NCBI RefSeq assembly: GCF_015057245.1
Contig: NZ_SVET01000019.1
Span: 1 to 53,037 of the forward strand
Length of the DNA: 53,037 nucleotides
Reading direction: 5' to 3'
From: Pseudobutyrivibrio ruminis
GTDB lineage: Bacteria > Bacillota > Clostridia > Lachnospirales > Lachnospiraceae
Shown here one piece after another: positions 1-8,788 of the stretch (the stretch's first letter is position 1; every line of letters begins with the position of its first letter). The notes beneath the pieces were generated by a model, which was given only the letters and a program-made list of their open reading frames with translations, was not told the origin of the DNA and did not search any database. A program made the translations under genes and the position numbers.

Positions 1-1185
1 GCTGGTGATGATGAAGTAGGTCAGATGGTAGCTGACGCTATGGAAAAGGTTTCTAACGATGGTGTTATCACAATCGAGGAATCTAAGACAATGCAGACAG
101 AGCTTGACCTTGTAGAAGGTATGCAGTTTGACAGAGGTTACATTTCAGCTTACATGTGCACAGACATGGACAAGATGGAAGCAAACCTTGATGATCCATA
201 TATTCTTATTACAGACAAAAAGATTTCTAACATTCAGGAACTCCTTCCACTTCTTGAGCAGGTTGTTCAGTCAGGTGCTAGACTTCTTATCATTGCTGAG
301 GATATCGAGGGTGAGGCTCTTACAACTCTTATCCTTAACAAGCTTCGTGGAACATTCAACGTTGTTGCTGTTAAGGCTCCAGGATATGGTGACAGACGTA
401 AGGAAATGCTTCAGGATATCGCAATCCTTACAGGTGGCCAGGTAATTTCTGAGGAAGTTGGTCTTGAGCTTAAGGATGCAACTCTTGAGCAGCTTGGTCG
501 TGCTAAGTCTGTAAAGGTTAACAAGGAGAACACAGTTATCGTTGATGGTCTTGGTGATAAGGCTGCAATCGAGGCTCGTGTATCTCAGATTCGTGGACAG
601 ATTGATGAGACAACTTCAGAGTTCGATAAAGAAAAGCTTCAGGAAAGACTTGCTAAGCTTGCAGGTGGTGTTGCAGTTATCCGTGTAGGTGCTGCTACAG
701 AAACAGAAATGAAGGAAGCTAAGCTTCGTATGGAAGATGCTCTTAATGCTACACGTGCTGCTGTAGAGGAAGGTATCATCCAGGGTGGTGGATCTGCTTA
801 CATCCACGTTCAGAAGGAAGTTGCAGCTCTTGCTGAGACACTTACTGGTGATGAGAAGACAGGTGCAAATGTTATCGTTAAGGCTCTTGAAGCTCCATTA
901 TTCTACATCGCTGCAAATGCAGGTCTTGAGGGATCTGTTATTATCAACAAGGTACGTGAGTCAGAAGTTGGTATTGGTTTCGATGCTTACAACGAAGAGT
1001 ATGTAAACATGGTTAAGGCTGGAATCCTTGATCCTGTTAAGGTTACAAGAACAGCTCTCTTAAATGCTGCTTCTGTTGCTGCAACACTTCTTACAACAGA
1101 GTCTGTTGTTGCAGAAATTAAAGATCCTTCTGCTGATGCTGCAGCTGCCGCTGCTGCAGGTGCTGGCATGGGTGGAATGTACTAA
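1..1185 (+). CDS. groL: 60 kDa chaperonin GroEL, 3' part (truncated by window start)
   Basis: The reading frame is open from base 1, so the start lies outside the window; 394 residues are visible of a protein normally near 540. The visible part covers the end of the first intermediate domain, the apical domain and the second equatorial half. It ends in the Ala-rich tail with GMGGMY, typical of GroEL C-termini that line the folding chamber. GroEL forms a double heptameric ring that, with GroES, folds proteins using ATP. Codon use is strongly biased (Leu CTT, Lys AAG), as expected for a highly expressed gene. The CIRCE operator and groES, if present, would be upstream of the window. A strong terminator follows. 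Confidence 0.97.
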   Translation, partial: AGDDEVGQMVADAMEKVSNDGVITIEESKTMQTELDLVEGMQFDRGYISAYMCTDMDKMEANLDDPYILITDKKISNIQELLPLLEQVVQSGARLLIIAEDIEGEALTTLILNKLRGTFNVVAVKAPGYGDRRKEMLQDIAILTGGQVISEEVGLELKDATLEQLGRAKSVKVNKENTVIVDGLGDKAAIEARVSQIRGQIDETTSEFDKEKLQERLAKLAGGVAVIRVGAATETEMKEAKLRMEDALNATRAAVEEGIIQGGGSAYIHVQKEVAALAETLTGDEKTGANVIVKALEAPLFYIAANAGLEGSVIINKVRESEVGIGFDAYNEEYVNMVKAGILDPVKVTRTALLNAASVAATLLTTESVVAEIKDPSADAAAAAAAGAGMGGMY

Positions 1186-1210
1186 AATTATGCTTTAGTT
1201 GTTTCTTTTC

Positions 1211-1250
1211 ACCGCTGATTATGTTAGAATAATCAGCGGTGTTTTGTTTA
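1211..1250 (+). terminator. Rho-independent terminator after groL
   Basis: An 11-bp perfect stem, ACCGCTGATTA (1211-1221) with TAATCAGCGGT (1230-1240), has an 8-base loop and is followed by a T-rich tail (GTTTTGTTT). It separates groL from the DegV gene. Confidence 0.9.
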
Positions 1251-1276
1251 ACACAGAGTATTTTTTGAGGTGATTT

Positions 1277-2149
1277 ATGAGCAAAGTTGCAATTCTTACA
1301 GATAGCAATAGTGGCATTACACAGGCACAGGCCAAGGACTATGGAGTTTTTGTTATACCTATGCCTTTTTATATTGATGGCGAGTTATATTACGAGGATA
1401 TCGATTTAACTCAGAAACAGTTTTATGAGAAGCTTACACAGGGCGGCGAGATTACTACTTCAATGCCTATCACAGGAAATCTTATGGATACATGGGATAA
1501 GCTTCTTAAAGAGTATGATGAAATAGTTTATATTCCTATGTCTAGCGGATTATCTTCATCTTGCGCTACAGCAAAGATGCTGGCAGAGGATTACGATGGC
1601 AAGGTTGTAGTTGTAGATAACCAGCGTATCTCAGTTACACAGAAGCTCTCAGCACTTGAGGCTAAAAAGCTTGCCGATTTAGGAAAGAGTGCACAGGAAA
1701 TCTGTGATGCTCTTATGGAAATCAAGTCTTTATCTACTATCTACATTACTGTAGATACACTAGAATACCTTAAAAAGGGCGGAAGACTTACTCCAGCAGT
1801 TGCTGCAATCGGTTCACTGTTAAAGATTAAGCCAGTACTTTCAATCTACGGAGAGAAGCTTGATAAGTATTCGATGGCTCGTACAGTTAAGGCAGCAAAG
1901 CAGACTATGATTGAAGCATTGAAAAAGGATATGCAAAATGTCCTTCATACAGACAATCTTGATGATGTTGTGATTTCTATAGCACATACACAGAATCAGG
2001 AAGCCGCAGAAAAATTTAAAGAAGAATTAGAAGCTGAATTCCCAGGCAAAGAAATCTGGATAGATCCGTTATCACTTTCAGTTTCATGTCACATTGGACC
2101 AGGCGCACTTGCTTGCACAGTGACTAAGAAATTGATTGATATAAATTAA
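1277..2149 (+). CDS. DegV family fatty-acid-binding protein
   Basis: The 290-residue product has the full DegV layout: an N-terminal lobe with the ILTDSNSGI motif (residues 6-14), a phosphate/carboxylate-binding TTSMP segment near residue 60, and the MSSGLSSSC segment. DegV (FakB-type) proteins bind a fatty acid and, in characterised cases, present it to the FakA kinase for acyl-phosphate formation and membrane lipid synthesis. No fakA is adjacent, so the partner cannot be told here. The ATG is preceded by GAGGTG at 1267-1272. The gene sits between the groL terminator and purA, 26 bases from purA, and may be cotranscribed with it. The family is clear; the ligand is inferred from family only. 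Confidence 0.92.
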   Translation: MSKVAILTDSNSGITQAQAKDYGVFVIPMPFYIDGELYYEDIDLTQKQFYEKLTQGGEITTSMPITGNLMDTWDKLLKEYDEIVYIPMSSGLSSSCATAKMLAEDYDGKVVVVDNQRISVTQKLSALEAKKLADLGKSAQEICDALMEIKSLSTIYITVDTLEYLKKGGRLTPAVAAIGSLLKIKPVLSIYGEKLDKYSMARTVKAAKQTMIEALKKDMQNVLHTDNLDDVVISIAHTQNQEAAEKFKEELEAEFPGKEIWIDPLSLSVSCHIGPGALACTVTKKLIDIN

Positions 2150-2175
2150 TTTAATTGTAATTTAGGAGGATTGTT

Positions 2176-3450
2176 ATGGTTAAAGCAGTTGTAGGTGCCA
2201 ATTGGGGCGATGAAGGCAAAGGAAAGATTACAGACATGATGGCAGCGAATGCTGATATCATTGTTCGTTTTCAGGGTGGTGCAAATGCAGGACACACTAT
2301 CGTAAACAACTATGGTAAGTTCGCGCTTCACACATTACCTTCAGGTGTATTCTATAATCACACCACTAGCATCATTGGAAATGGCGTCGCATTGAATATT
2401 CCTATCCTTATCAAAGAGATTAACTCTATTGTAGAGAAAGGAGTACCAGCACCTCGCATTCTTGTGTCTGATAGAGCACAGATTGTTATGCCATATCACA
2501 TCCTTTTTGATCAATACGAGGAAGAACGTCTTGGAAAGGCTTCTTTCGGTTCAACAAAGAGCGGTATTGCTCCTTTCTACTCAGATAAATACGCAAAAAT
2601 CGGTTATCAGGTTCAGGAGCTTTTTGATGATGAGCTTTTGAAGGAAAAGGTTGTTCGTACATGTGATCAAAAGAATGTTCTGCTTGAGCATTTATATCAC
2701 AAGCCACTCCTTAATCCAGAGGAGCTCCTTGAGACATTACATGAATACCGCGATATGATTGCACCATATGTTTGCGATACATCAGCATTCCTTTGGAATG
2801 CACTTAAAGAAAATAAGACTATCCTTCTTGAAGGCCAGCTTGGTACTTTGAAGGATCCAGACCATGGTATTTACCCAATGGTTACATCTTCATCAACACT
2901 TGCTCCATACGGTTGCATCGGTGCTGGTATTCCAGCACAGGAGCTTAAGCAGGTTGTTACAGTATGTAAGGCATACTCTTCAGCAGTAGGTGCAGGTGCA
3001 TTCGTTTCTGAAATCTTCGGTGATGAAGCTGATGAGCTTAGACGTCGCGGAGGCGATGGTGGTGAGTTCGGTGCTACTACAGGTCGTCCACGTCGTATGG
3101 GATGGTTCGATTGCGTTGCTTCTAAGTACGGATGTAGAATGCAGGGTACAACAGATGTAGCATTTACAGTTGTTGATGTACTTGGATATCTTGATGAGAT
3201 TCCTGTATGTGTTGGCTATGAAATCGATGGTGAGGTTACTACAGATTTCCCTGTTACTAGCAAGCTTGAAAAGGCTAAGCCAGTACTTAAGACACTTCCA
3301 GGATGGAAGACAGATATTCGTGGAATTAAGAAATACGAAGATCTCCCAGAGAACTGCAGAAACTACATTGAGTTTATTGAGAAGGAAATTGGATTCCCAA
3401 TCACAATGGTTTCAAATGGTCCTGGAAGAGACGATATCATCTACAGATAA
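2176..3450 (+). CDS. purA: Adenylosuccinate synthase
   Basis: PurA joins IMP and aspartate with GTP to give adenylosuccinate, the first committed step from IMP to AMP in the cytoplasm. The 424-residue length fits the family. The N-terminal GDEGKGK loop (residues 11-17) contains the catalytic Asp12, and GGANAGHT places the catalytic His at residue 40. The substrate-binding TSSSTLAP segment and the GEFGATTGRPRRMGW segment for IMP/GTP binding are also present. The start is fixed by AGGAGG at 2164-2169 just upstream of the ATG. No other purine genes are adjacent. A terminator follows directly. Confidence 0.97.
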   Translation: MVKAVVGANWGDEGKGKITDMMAANADIIVRFQGGANAGHTIVNNYGKFALHTLPSGVFYNHTTSIIGNGVALNIPILIKEINSIVEKGVPAPRILVSDRAQIVMPYHILFDQYEEERLGKASFGSTKSGIAPFYSDKYAKIGYQVQELFDDELLKEKVVRTCDQKNVLLEHLYHKPLLNPEELLETLHEYRDMIAPYVCDTSAFLWNALKENKTILLEGQLGTLKDPDHGIYPMVTSSSTLAPYGCIGAGIPAQELKQVVTVCKAYSSAVGAGAFVSEIFGDEADELRRRGGDGGEFGATTGRPRRMGWFDCVASKYGCRMQGTTDVAFTVVDVLGYLDEIPVCVGYEIDGEVTTDFPVTSKLEKAKPVLKTLPGWKTDIRGIKKYEDLPENCRNYIEFIEKEIGFPITMVSNGPGRDDIIYR

Positions 3451-3457
3451 TTATTTT

Positions 3458-3491
3458 GAAGCTGGAGCTTATGGCTCCGGCTTCTTTGTTT
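3458..3491 (+). terminator. Rho-independent terminator after purA
   Basis: GAAGCTGGAGC (3458-3468) pairs with GCTCCGGCTTC (3474-3484) over 11 positions with one G-T pair and a 5-base loop; a T-rich tail (TTTGTTTG) follows. Confidence 0.88.
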
Positions 3492-3513
3492 GTTAATACT
3501 TTTTTGTTATACT
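3486..3513 (+). promoter_or_regulatory. Possible promoter of the DUF4340 gene
   Basis: A -10-like TATACT at 3508-3513 lies 16 bases after a weak -35-like TTGTTT at 3486-3491, which overlaps the tail of the purA terminator. The -35 match is poor, so this is tentative. Confidence 0.35.
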
Positions 3514-3542
3514 AAATGAAGAATATTTTCTTGGAGGAAATG

Positions 3543-4148
3543 ATGAAGAAGTTTATTTCAAAGAATTATAAAGGCATATTTCTTGTGCTGGCCATTGTTT
3601 TGCTTATTGTGGTTTTGATTATTACTTTTAATTCTAAAAACCCAGCAAAAATGATACAAAATCTTGATGGCTCTGATGAACAGGCAGAAGTATTGGATGA
3701 AGCCAGCGAAATAGAAGATGAAGGCGATAATGTTATATTACTTGATAATGAAGAAGTTTATAGCTTCCAGATGACTGATAGTAATAATATTCTATTGACC
3801 TTTGAAAGAGATGGAGATGATTGGGTTTACACAGATGACCCTAGCATCGATATAAACGAAGATAGAATAGAAAAGCTGTTGAATTATATTACAGATGTTA
3901 GATTTGTAGACATAATTGCCAATGAGGATGAAGACGGAAATGGCGATGAATATGGCTTAAATCAGGATTCGCCTGTGTACATTATTAAGGATGCAAACGG
4001 CTATTCAACATTTATTTCGTTAGGTAAAACTGATGAAGAAACAGGACAGATTTATTTTGCATTGAATTATGATTTTTCTACTGTTTATGTAAATAGTGGA
4101 AAATTAGCAGGCGTTAATAAATATGCAATCGAAGATTTAATACAGTAA
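3543..4148 (+). CDS. DUF4340-type membrane-anchored extracellular protein
   Basis: The 201-residue protein starts MKKFISKNYKG and has one hydrophobic segment (about residues 8-28), with the rest predicted outside the cell. An acidic linker follows (about 40-65), then a domain resembling DUF4340: a W-containing strand pair and an ITDVRFVDIIA segment, where DUF4340 proteins have repeated beta units. The ATG at 3543 is chosen over an in-frame one at 3516 because GGAGG at 3533-3537 is correctly spaced for it. The function is unknown; other DUF4340 proteins sit with gliding or ABC-type transport genes, which are absent here. It stands alone between purA and rpsO. Confidence 0.75.
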   Translation: MKKFISKNYKGIFLVLAIVLLIVVLIITFNSKNPAKMIQNLDGSDEQAEVLDEASEIEDEGDNVILLDNEEVYSFQMTDSNNILLTFERDGDDWVYTDDPSIDINEDRIEKLLNYITDVRFVDIIANEDEDGNGDEYGLNQDSPVYIIKDANGYSTFISLGKTDEETGQIYFALNYDFSTVYVNSGKLAGVNKYAIEDLIQ

Positions 4149-4176
4149 CAGTTTAAAAAAGCCTATTTATACATAG

Positions 4177-4205
4177 TTTACATATTTTTATAGCTGTGTT
4201 ATTAT
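4177..4205 (+). promoter_or_regulatory. Promoter of rpsO
   Basis: TTTACA (4177-4182), a 17-base spacer and TATTAT (4200-4205) match the housekeeping sigma consensus at 5 of 6 positions in each box. Transcription would start near 4212, giving a leader of roughly 85 bases that contains the hairpin at 4226-4266. Confidence 0.7.
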
Positions 4206-4225
4206 ATATCGGTACGAAATTTACT

Positions 4226-4266
4226 GTAACTCAGGTTTTGGACACTCCGACCTTTTCCTTAGTTAC
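4226..4266 (+). promoter_or_regulatory. Structured rpsO mRNA leader, candidate S15 autoregulation site
   Basis: GTAACT (4226-4231) pairs with AGTTAC (4261-4266). Inside, AGGT (4233-4236) pairs with ACCT (4250-4253), and TGGA (4239-4242) with TCCG (4246-4249) around a 3-base loop. The element ends about 20 bases before the AGGAGG of rpsO. Ribosomal protein S15 controls its own mRNA through leader structures in several bacteria. That this hairpin does so is inference from its position and shape. Confidence 0.5.
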
Positions 4267-4298
4267 GGCATATTAAAAGTTTTTAGGAGGTAGTTAAA

Positions 4299-4565
4299 AT
4301 GATTACAAAAGAGAAGAAGCAGGCAATTATCAATGAGTATGCTAGAACAGCTGGTGACACAGGCTCTCCAGAGGTTCAGATCGCTGTTCTTACAGCTCGT
4401 ATTTCTGAGCTCACAGAGCACCTTAAGGCTAACCCAGGTGACCATCATTCACGTCGTGGTATGATGAAGATGGTTGGTAAGAGAAGAAACCTTCTTGCAT
4501 ACCTTAAGAATACTGACATTGAGAGATATCGTTCAATCATTGAGCGTCTTGGCTTAAGAAAGTAA
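4299..4565 (+). CDS. rpsO: 30S ribosomal protein S15
   Basis: The 88-residue product has the standard S15 length. It carries the TGSPEVQIAVLT and DHHSRRGMMKMVGKRRNLLAYLK segments that contact helix 22 and the three-way junction of 16S rRNA, and it ends with the usual LGLRK. S15 is a primary binder that nucleates platform assembly of the small subunit. AGGAGG precedes the ATG. The gene has its own promoter and terminator but is followed by pnp, the rpsO-pnp pairing conserved in many bacteria. Confidence 0.98.
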   Translation: MITKEKKQAIINEYARTAGDTGSPEVQIAVLTARISELTEHLKANPGDHHSRRGMMKMVGKRRNLLAYLKNTDIERYRSIIERLGLRK

Positions 4566-4572
4566 TCTATAA

Positions 4573-4605
4573 GAGCGGAGTATTGCTTACTCCGCTCATT
4601 TTCTT
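4573..4605 (+). terminator. Rho-independent terminator after rpsO
   Basis: GAGCGGAGTA (4573-4582) pairs perfectly with TACTCCGCTC (4588-4597) around a 5-base loop and is followed by ATTTTCTT. It may attenuate transcription into pnp. Confidence 0.88.
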
Positions 4606-4631
4606 ATTTGTTTTTCGATTTCAAGCAAGAT

Positions 4632-4682
4632 CCGAAGCCACTGAATTAGGAGAGTATAACTCTTCGTTTTCAGTAGTTTCGG
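4632..4682 (+). promoter_or_regulatory. Long hairpin in the pnp leader
   Basis: Bases 4632-4645 pair with 4669-4682 with one mismatch (4639/4675) and one G-T pair. An inner 7-bp stem, 4649-4655 with 4659-4665, has a 3-base loop. No T-run follows, so it is not a terminator. It lies 40 bases before the pnp start. Enterobacterial pnp is controlled by RNase III cleavage of a leader hairpin followed by PNPase action; a similar role here is inferred. Confidence 0.6.
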
Positions 4683-4721
4683 GTTGATGCTTAAATAATA
4701 AAATATTTGAAGGAGAAAACC

Positions 4722-6803
4722 ATGAAGACATTTACAATGGATTTGGCTGGTAGAACACTTCGTGTTGATATCGGCAGAGTTGCTGCACAGGCTAATGGAG
4801 CAGCATTTATTCAGTATGGTGAGACTACAGTTCTTTCAACTGCAACTGCATCAGACAAGCCTAGGGATGGTATCGATTTCTTCCCACTCTCTGTTGAGTT
4901 TGAAGAAAAGACATACGCTGTTGGTAAAATCCCTGGTGGTTTCAATAAGAGAGAGGGTAAGGCATCTGAGAACTCAGTTCTTACATCTCGTGTTATCGAT
5001 AGACCTATGCGTCCACTTTTCCCAAAGGACTATCGTAATGACGTAACACTTAACAACATGGTTATGGCAGTAGATCCACAGTGCCGTCCTGAGCTTGTTG
5101 CTATGCTCGGTGCAGCTATTGCTACATGTATTTCAGATATCCCATTTGATGGCCCTTGCGCTATGACACAGATGGGTATGATTGATGGAGAGTTTATCGT
5201 AAACCCTTCACAGGAGCAGTGGGATAAGGGTGACCTTAAGCTTACAGTTGCTTCTACAAGAGAAAAGGTTATCATGATTGAAGCCGGCGCAAACATCATC
5301 CCAGAGGACAAGATGATTGAAGCTATCTACAAGTGTCATGATGTTAACCAGACAGTTATCGCATTCATCGACGAGATGGTTAAGGAATGCGGTAAGCCAA
5401 AGCATGAGTACACATCATGCGCAATTCCTGAGGAGCTCTTCGCAAAGATGAAGGAAATTGTTACTCCTGAGGAGATGGAAGGTGCTGTATTCACAGACGA
5501 GAAGCAGGTTCGTGAGGAGAATATCCGTCAGATCACTGAGCGTCTTGAAGAAGCATTTGCTGATAACGAAGAATGGCTTGCTGTTCTTGGCGAGGCAATT
5601 TATCAGTACGAGAAAAAGACAGTACGTAAGATGATTCTTAAGGATCACAAGCGTCCAGATGGTCGTGAGATCACACAGATTCGTCCACTTGCTGCAGAAG
5701 TAGATATTATTCCACGTGTTCACGGTTCATCTATGTTCACTCGTGGACAAACACAGATTTGCGATGTTGTAACTCTTGCTCCTCTTTCAGAGGCTCAGAA
5801 GATTGACGGTCTTGATGCTTTCGTTACTGAGAAGAGATACATGCATCACTACAACTTCCCTGCATACTCAGTAGGTGAGACAAAGCCTTCTAGAGGACCA
5901 GGACGTAGAGAAATTGGACACGGTGCACTTGCAGAGAGAGCACTTCTTCCAGTACTTCCTACACCAGAAGAATTCCCATATGCAATCCGTGCTGTATCTG
6001 AGACATTCGAGTCAAATGGTTCTACATCAATGGCTTCAACATGTGCTTCATGTATGTCACTTATGGCAGCTGGTGTACCTATCAAGGCTATGGTTGCTGG
6101 TATTTCTTGTGGTCTTGTTACAGGCGATACAGATGACGATTTCGTTCTTCTTACAGATATCCAGGGTCTTGAAGATTTCTTCGGAGACATGGACTTCAAG
6201 GTTACAGGTACAAAAGAAGGTATCACAGCTATTCAGATGGATATCAAGATTCACGGTCTTACACGTCCAATCGTTGAAGGTGCTATCGCTCGTTGCCGCG
6301 AGGCTAGATTCTTCATCATGGACAACTGCATGAGCAAGGCAATTGCTGAGCCACGTAAGGAAGTTGGAGAGTACGCTCCAAAGATTATCCAGCTTTCAAT
6401 TGATCCTGAGAAGATTGGTGATGTTGTAGGTCAGCGTGGAAAGACAATCAACGAAATCATTGCTAGATGTGATGTTAAGATTGATATTACAGATGACGGA
6501 AACGTTTCAATCTGTGGTACAGATGCTGCAAAGATGGACGAGGCTAAGAGAATGATCGAAATCATTACAACTGATTTCGAGCAGGGCCAGATCCTTACAG
6601 GTAAGGTTGTAAGCATCAAAGAATTCGGTGCATTTATCGAGTTCGCTCCAGGCAAGGAAGGAATGGTTCACATTTCTAAGATTGCTAAGGAAAGAATTGA
6701 CAGAGTAGAAGATGTTCTTACTCTTGGTGATACTGTTAAGGTTGTATGCCTTGGCAAGGACAAGATGGGACGCATCAGCTTCTCTATTAAGGATGTTCAG
6801 TAA
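4722..6803 (+). CDS. pnp: Polyribonucleotide nucleotidyltransferase (PNPase)
   Basis: PNPase degrades RNA 3' to 5' by phosphorolysis and takes part in mRNA turnover. The 693 residues contain the first RNase PH domain (about 10-140), the alpha-helical domain (about 145-225), the second catalytic RNase PH domain (about 315-455) with the FTRGQTQ phosphate-binding segment, a KH domain with GQRGKT (about 555-610) and a C-terminal S1 domain (about 620-690). The start is ATG 4722, because AAGGAG at 4710-4715 is ideally spaced for it; a TTG at 4707 would overlap that site. A strong leader hairpin lies upstream and a strong terminator downstream. Confidence 0.97.
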   Translation: MKTFTMDLAGRTLRVDIGRVAAQANGAAFIQYGETTVLSTATASDKPRDGIDFFPLSVEFEEKTYAVGKIPGGFNKREGKASENSVLTSRVIDRPMRPLFPKDYRNDVTLNNMVMAVDPQCRPELVAMLGAAIATCISDIPFDGPCAMTQMGMIDGEFIVNPSQEQWDKGDLKLTVASTREKVIMIEAGANIIPEDKMIEAIYKCHDVNQTVIAFIDEMVKECGKPKHEYTSCAIPEELFAKMKEIVTPEEMEGAVFTDEKQVREENIRQITERLEEAFADNEEWLAVLGEAIYQYEKKTVRKMILKDHKRPDGREITQIRPLAAEVDIIPRVHGSSMFTRGQTQICDVVTLAPLSEAQKIDGLDAFVTEKRYMHHYNFPAYSVGETKPSRGPGRREIGHGALAERALLPVLPTPEEFPYAIRAVSETFESNGSTSMASTCASCMSLMAAGVPIKAMVAGISCGLVTGDTDDDFVLLTDIQGLEDFFGDMDFKVTGTKEGITAIQMDIKIHGLTRPIVEGAIARCREARFFIMDNCMSKAIAEPRKEVGEYAPKIIQLSIDPEKIGDVVGQRGKTINEIIARCDVKIDITDDGNVSICGTDAAKMDEAKRMIEIITTDFEQGQILTGKVVSIKEFGAFIEFAPGKEGMVHISKIAKERIDRVEDVLTLGDTVKVVCLGKDKMGRISFSIKDVQ

Positions 6804-6819
6804 AATTAGATTTTATTTG

Positions 6820-6848
6820 GCGCCTGACATTAGTCAGGCGCATTTTTT
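6820..6848 (+). terminator. Rho-independent terminator after pnp
   Basis: GCGCCTGAC (6820-6828) pairs perfectly with GTCAGGCGC (6833-6841) around a 4-base loop, followed by ATTTTTT. Confidence 0.93.
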
Positions 6849-6859
6849 AAGGAAAAACT

Positions 6860-8773
6860 ATGTTACTTAATGTTTCGCATATTTTTAAATCATTTGGTGA
6901 AGATGGCATTATAAAAGATGCCACTTTTACAGTAGATGAGGGTTCTAAAGTAGCTATCGTTGGTAACAACGGAACAGGAAAATCTACCCTATTAAAAATA
7001 ATAGTTGGAGATTTACCAGCGGACAGTGGTGAAGTTACTCTTAAAAAAGATGCTACTATGGGCTATTTAGCTCAGTATCAGGAGGATTCCTTTGGTAGTA
7101 GCATTTTAGATACAGTACTTAGTGCACGTGAAGATTTGCTTTCCATGGAAAAACGTCTATCAGACATGGAAATGGAGATGTCAAACCTTGATAGTAAAGA
7201 TGCTGCGACCTTTATGGAGAATTATCATAAGTTACAGCATCAATTTGATTTATTAGGTGGATATACATTCCGTTCGGAAGCTGTAGGTATATTAAAAGGC
7301 CTTGGCTTTGAAGGGGATGATTTAAATAAAAGCATGAATGAGCTTTCTGGTGGTCAGAAGACACGAGTTAGTTTGGGACGTCTTCTTGCATCATCGCCAG
7401 ATTTGCTCTTATTAGACGAGCCTATAAACCATTTGGATTTGAATTCAATCGTGTGGTTGGAAGGATATTTATCTTCATATAAAGGCGCAGTTGTAATTGT
7501 TGCTCATGATCGATATTTCCTTGATAAAATTGTAGATCATGTTGTTGATTTATCCTACGGACGCACTAGTGTATATACAGGAAATTATACAGCTTTTTCT
7601 GAGCAAAAGGCTTTATATCAGCTCACATATGAGCGCAGCTATGAAAAACAGCAAAAGGAAATAGAACACCAGAAAGCTGTTATAGAAAAGCTTCAATCCT
7701 TCAACAGGGAAAAATCCATTAAAAGAGCTGAAAGCAGAAAGAAAATGCTTGATAAGATTGATATTATGGATGCCCCTGATAAGGATATGCCTAGAATGCG
7801 ACTCACTCTTGAGGTGGAAAAGGAAAGTGGCAAGGATGTTTTAGATTTTTCTCATGTGACAAAATCGTATGATGATAAAAATATCTTTACAGACTTATCC
7901 TTTGAGGTTCATAAAGGGGATAGAATTGCCATTTTAGGTGATAATGGTACAGGAAAGACTACAATCCTTAAGTGTATCAATGGTCTTACAGATTTTGAAT
8001 CAGGAGAGATTCGCTTTGGGGCAAATGTTACTGTTGGATATTATGACCAGGAGCAGCAAGGACTTACTGAGTCAAACACTATCTTCAGTGAGCTTCATGA
8101 TGCATATCCATATCTTACAGAGACACAGGTTAGAAACACATTAGCTGCATTTATGTTTACAGAGGATGATGTTTTTAAACGCATTAGCGAGTTATCCGGT
8201 GGAGAGCGAGGACGTGTTTCTCTTGCAAAGCTTATGCTTTCTAAGTCTAATCTTTTAATCCTTGATGAGCCTACAAACCATTTGGACATGGATTCGAAAG
8301 AAATGCTCGAGGAAGCACTTAACGAATATGATGGAACTTTGCTTTATGTAAGTCACGATAGATATTTTGTTAACCGTACTGCAAATATGATTCTTGAACT
8401 TTCAGATGGTCATTTTACAAAGTACCTTGGCAATTACGATGATTATATTGCAAAGAAGGAACAACTTTCTGCAGCAAATGTTGTTTCAACCCAGGAATCT
8501 GTAGTAGATTCTAACGCTACAGCTGCAAAGCTTGATTTTAAAGAACAAAAGAGAATTGAGGCAGAAAAGAGAAAGCTTCAAAACAAAATCTCAAAAATCG
8601 AAGAAGAGATAGAAAAACTAGAAGAAAAAAAGGCAAAGATTCAAGACGAATTCTTAAAGCCAGAGAATATGACAAATTCTGCAAAACTCAACGAATTAAC
8701 TGCAGAACAGAATGAAATAGATTCAAAATTGGAAGATTTATATTCTCAGTGGGAGGAGTTAAGTTTATCTTAA
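6860..8773 (+). CDS. ABC-F family ATPase (YdiF-like translation factor)
   Basis: The 637-residue protein has two ABC ATPase domains and no membrane segment. NBD1 has Walker A GNNGTGKS (35-42), LSGGQ near 160 and DEPINHLD. NBD2 has GDNGTGKT near 355-362, LSGGERGR near 445 and DEPTNHLD. A charged linker (about 240-320) corresponds to the P-site tRNA interaction motif, and a C-terminal coiled coil follows (about 550-637). ABC-F proteins bind the ribosomal E site and relieve stalls or confer resistance. The YdiF assignment rests on the coiled-coil tail and on the neighbour rex, which is also close to ydiF in Bacillus. NBD1 has Ile for the usual Thr in DEPTNHLD. Confidence 0.92.
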   Translation: MLLNVSHIFKSFGEDGIIKDATFTVDEGSKVAIVGNNGTGKSTLLKIIVGDLPADSGEVTLKKDATMGYLAQYQEDSFGSSILDTVLSAREDLLSMEKRLSDMEMEMSNLDSKDAATFMENYHKLQHQFDLLGGYTFRSEAVGILKGLGFEGDDLNKSMNELSGGQKTRVSLGRLLASSPDLLLLDEPINHLDLNSIVWLEGYLSSYKGAVVIVAHDRYFLDKIVDHVVDLSYGRTSVYTGNYTAFSEQKALYQLTYERSYEKQQKEIEHQKAVIEKLQSFNREKSIKRAESRKKMLDKIDIMDAPDKDMPRMRLTLEVEKESGKDVLDFSHVTKSYDDKNIFTDLSFEVHKGDRIAILGDNGTGKTTILKCINGLTDFESGEIRFGANVTVGYYDQEQQGLTESNTIFSELHDAYPYLTETQVRNTLAAFMFTEDDVFKRISELSGGERGRVSLAKLMLSKSNLLILDEPTNHLDMDSKEMLEEALNEYDGTLLYVSHDRYFVNRTANMILELSDGHFTKYLGNYDDYIAKKEQLSAANVVSTQESVVDSNATAAKLDFKEQKRIEAEKRKLQNKISKIEEEIEKLEEKKAKIQDEFLKPENMTNSAKLNELTAEQNEIDSKLEDLYSQWEELSLS

Positions 8774-8788
8774 GCATTTATTAAGTCT

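Noticed and set aside
4707..4721. TTG as pnp start, adding five residues
   Set aside because: It would place the start at the edge of the AAGGAG ribosome site that clearly serves ATG 4722.
5849..6226. 125-codon open frame on the - strand within pnp
   Set aside because: It is the shadow of the strongly biased pnp codons; no ribosome site, promoter or recognisable motif.
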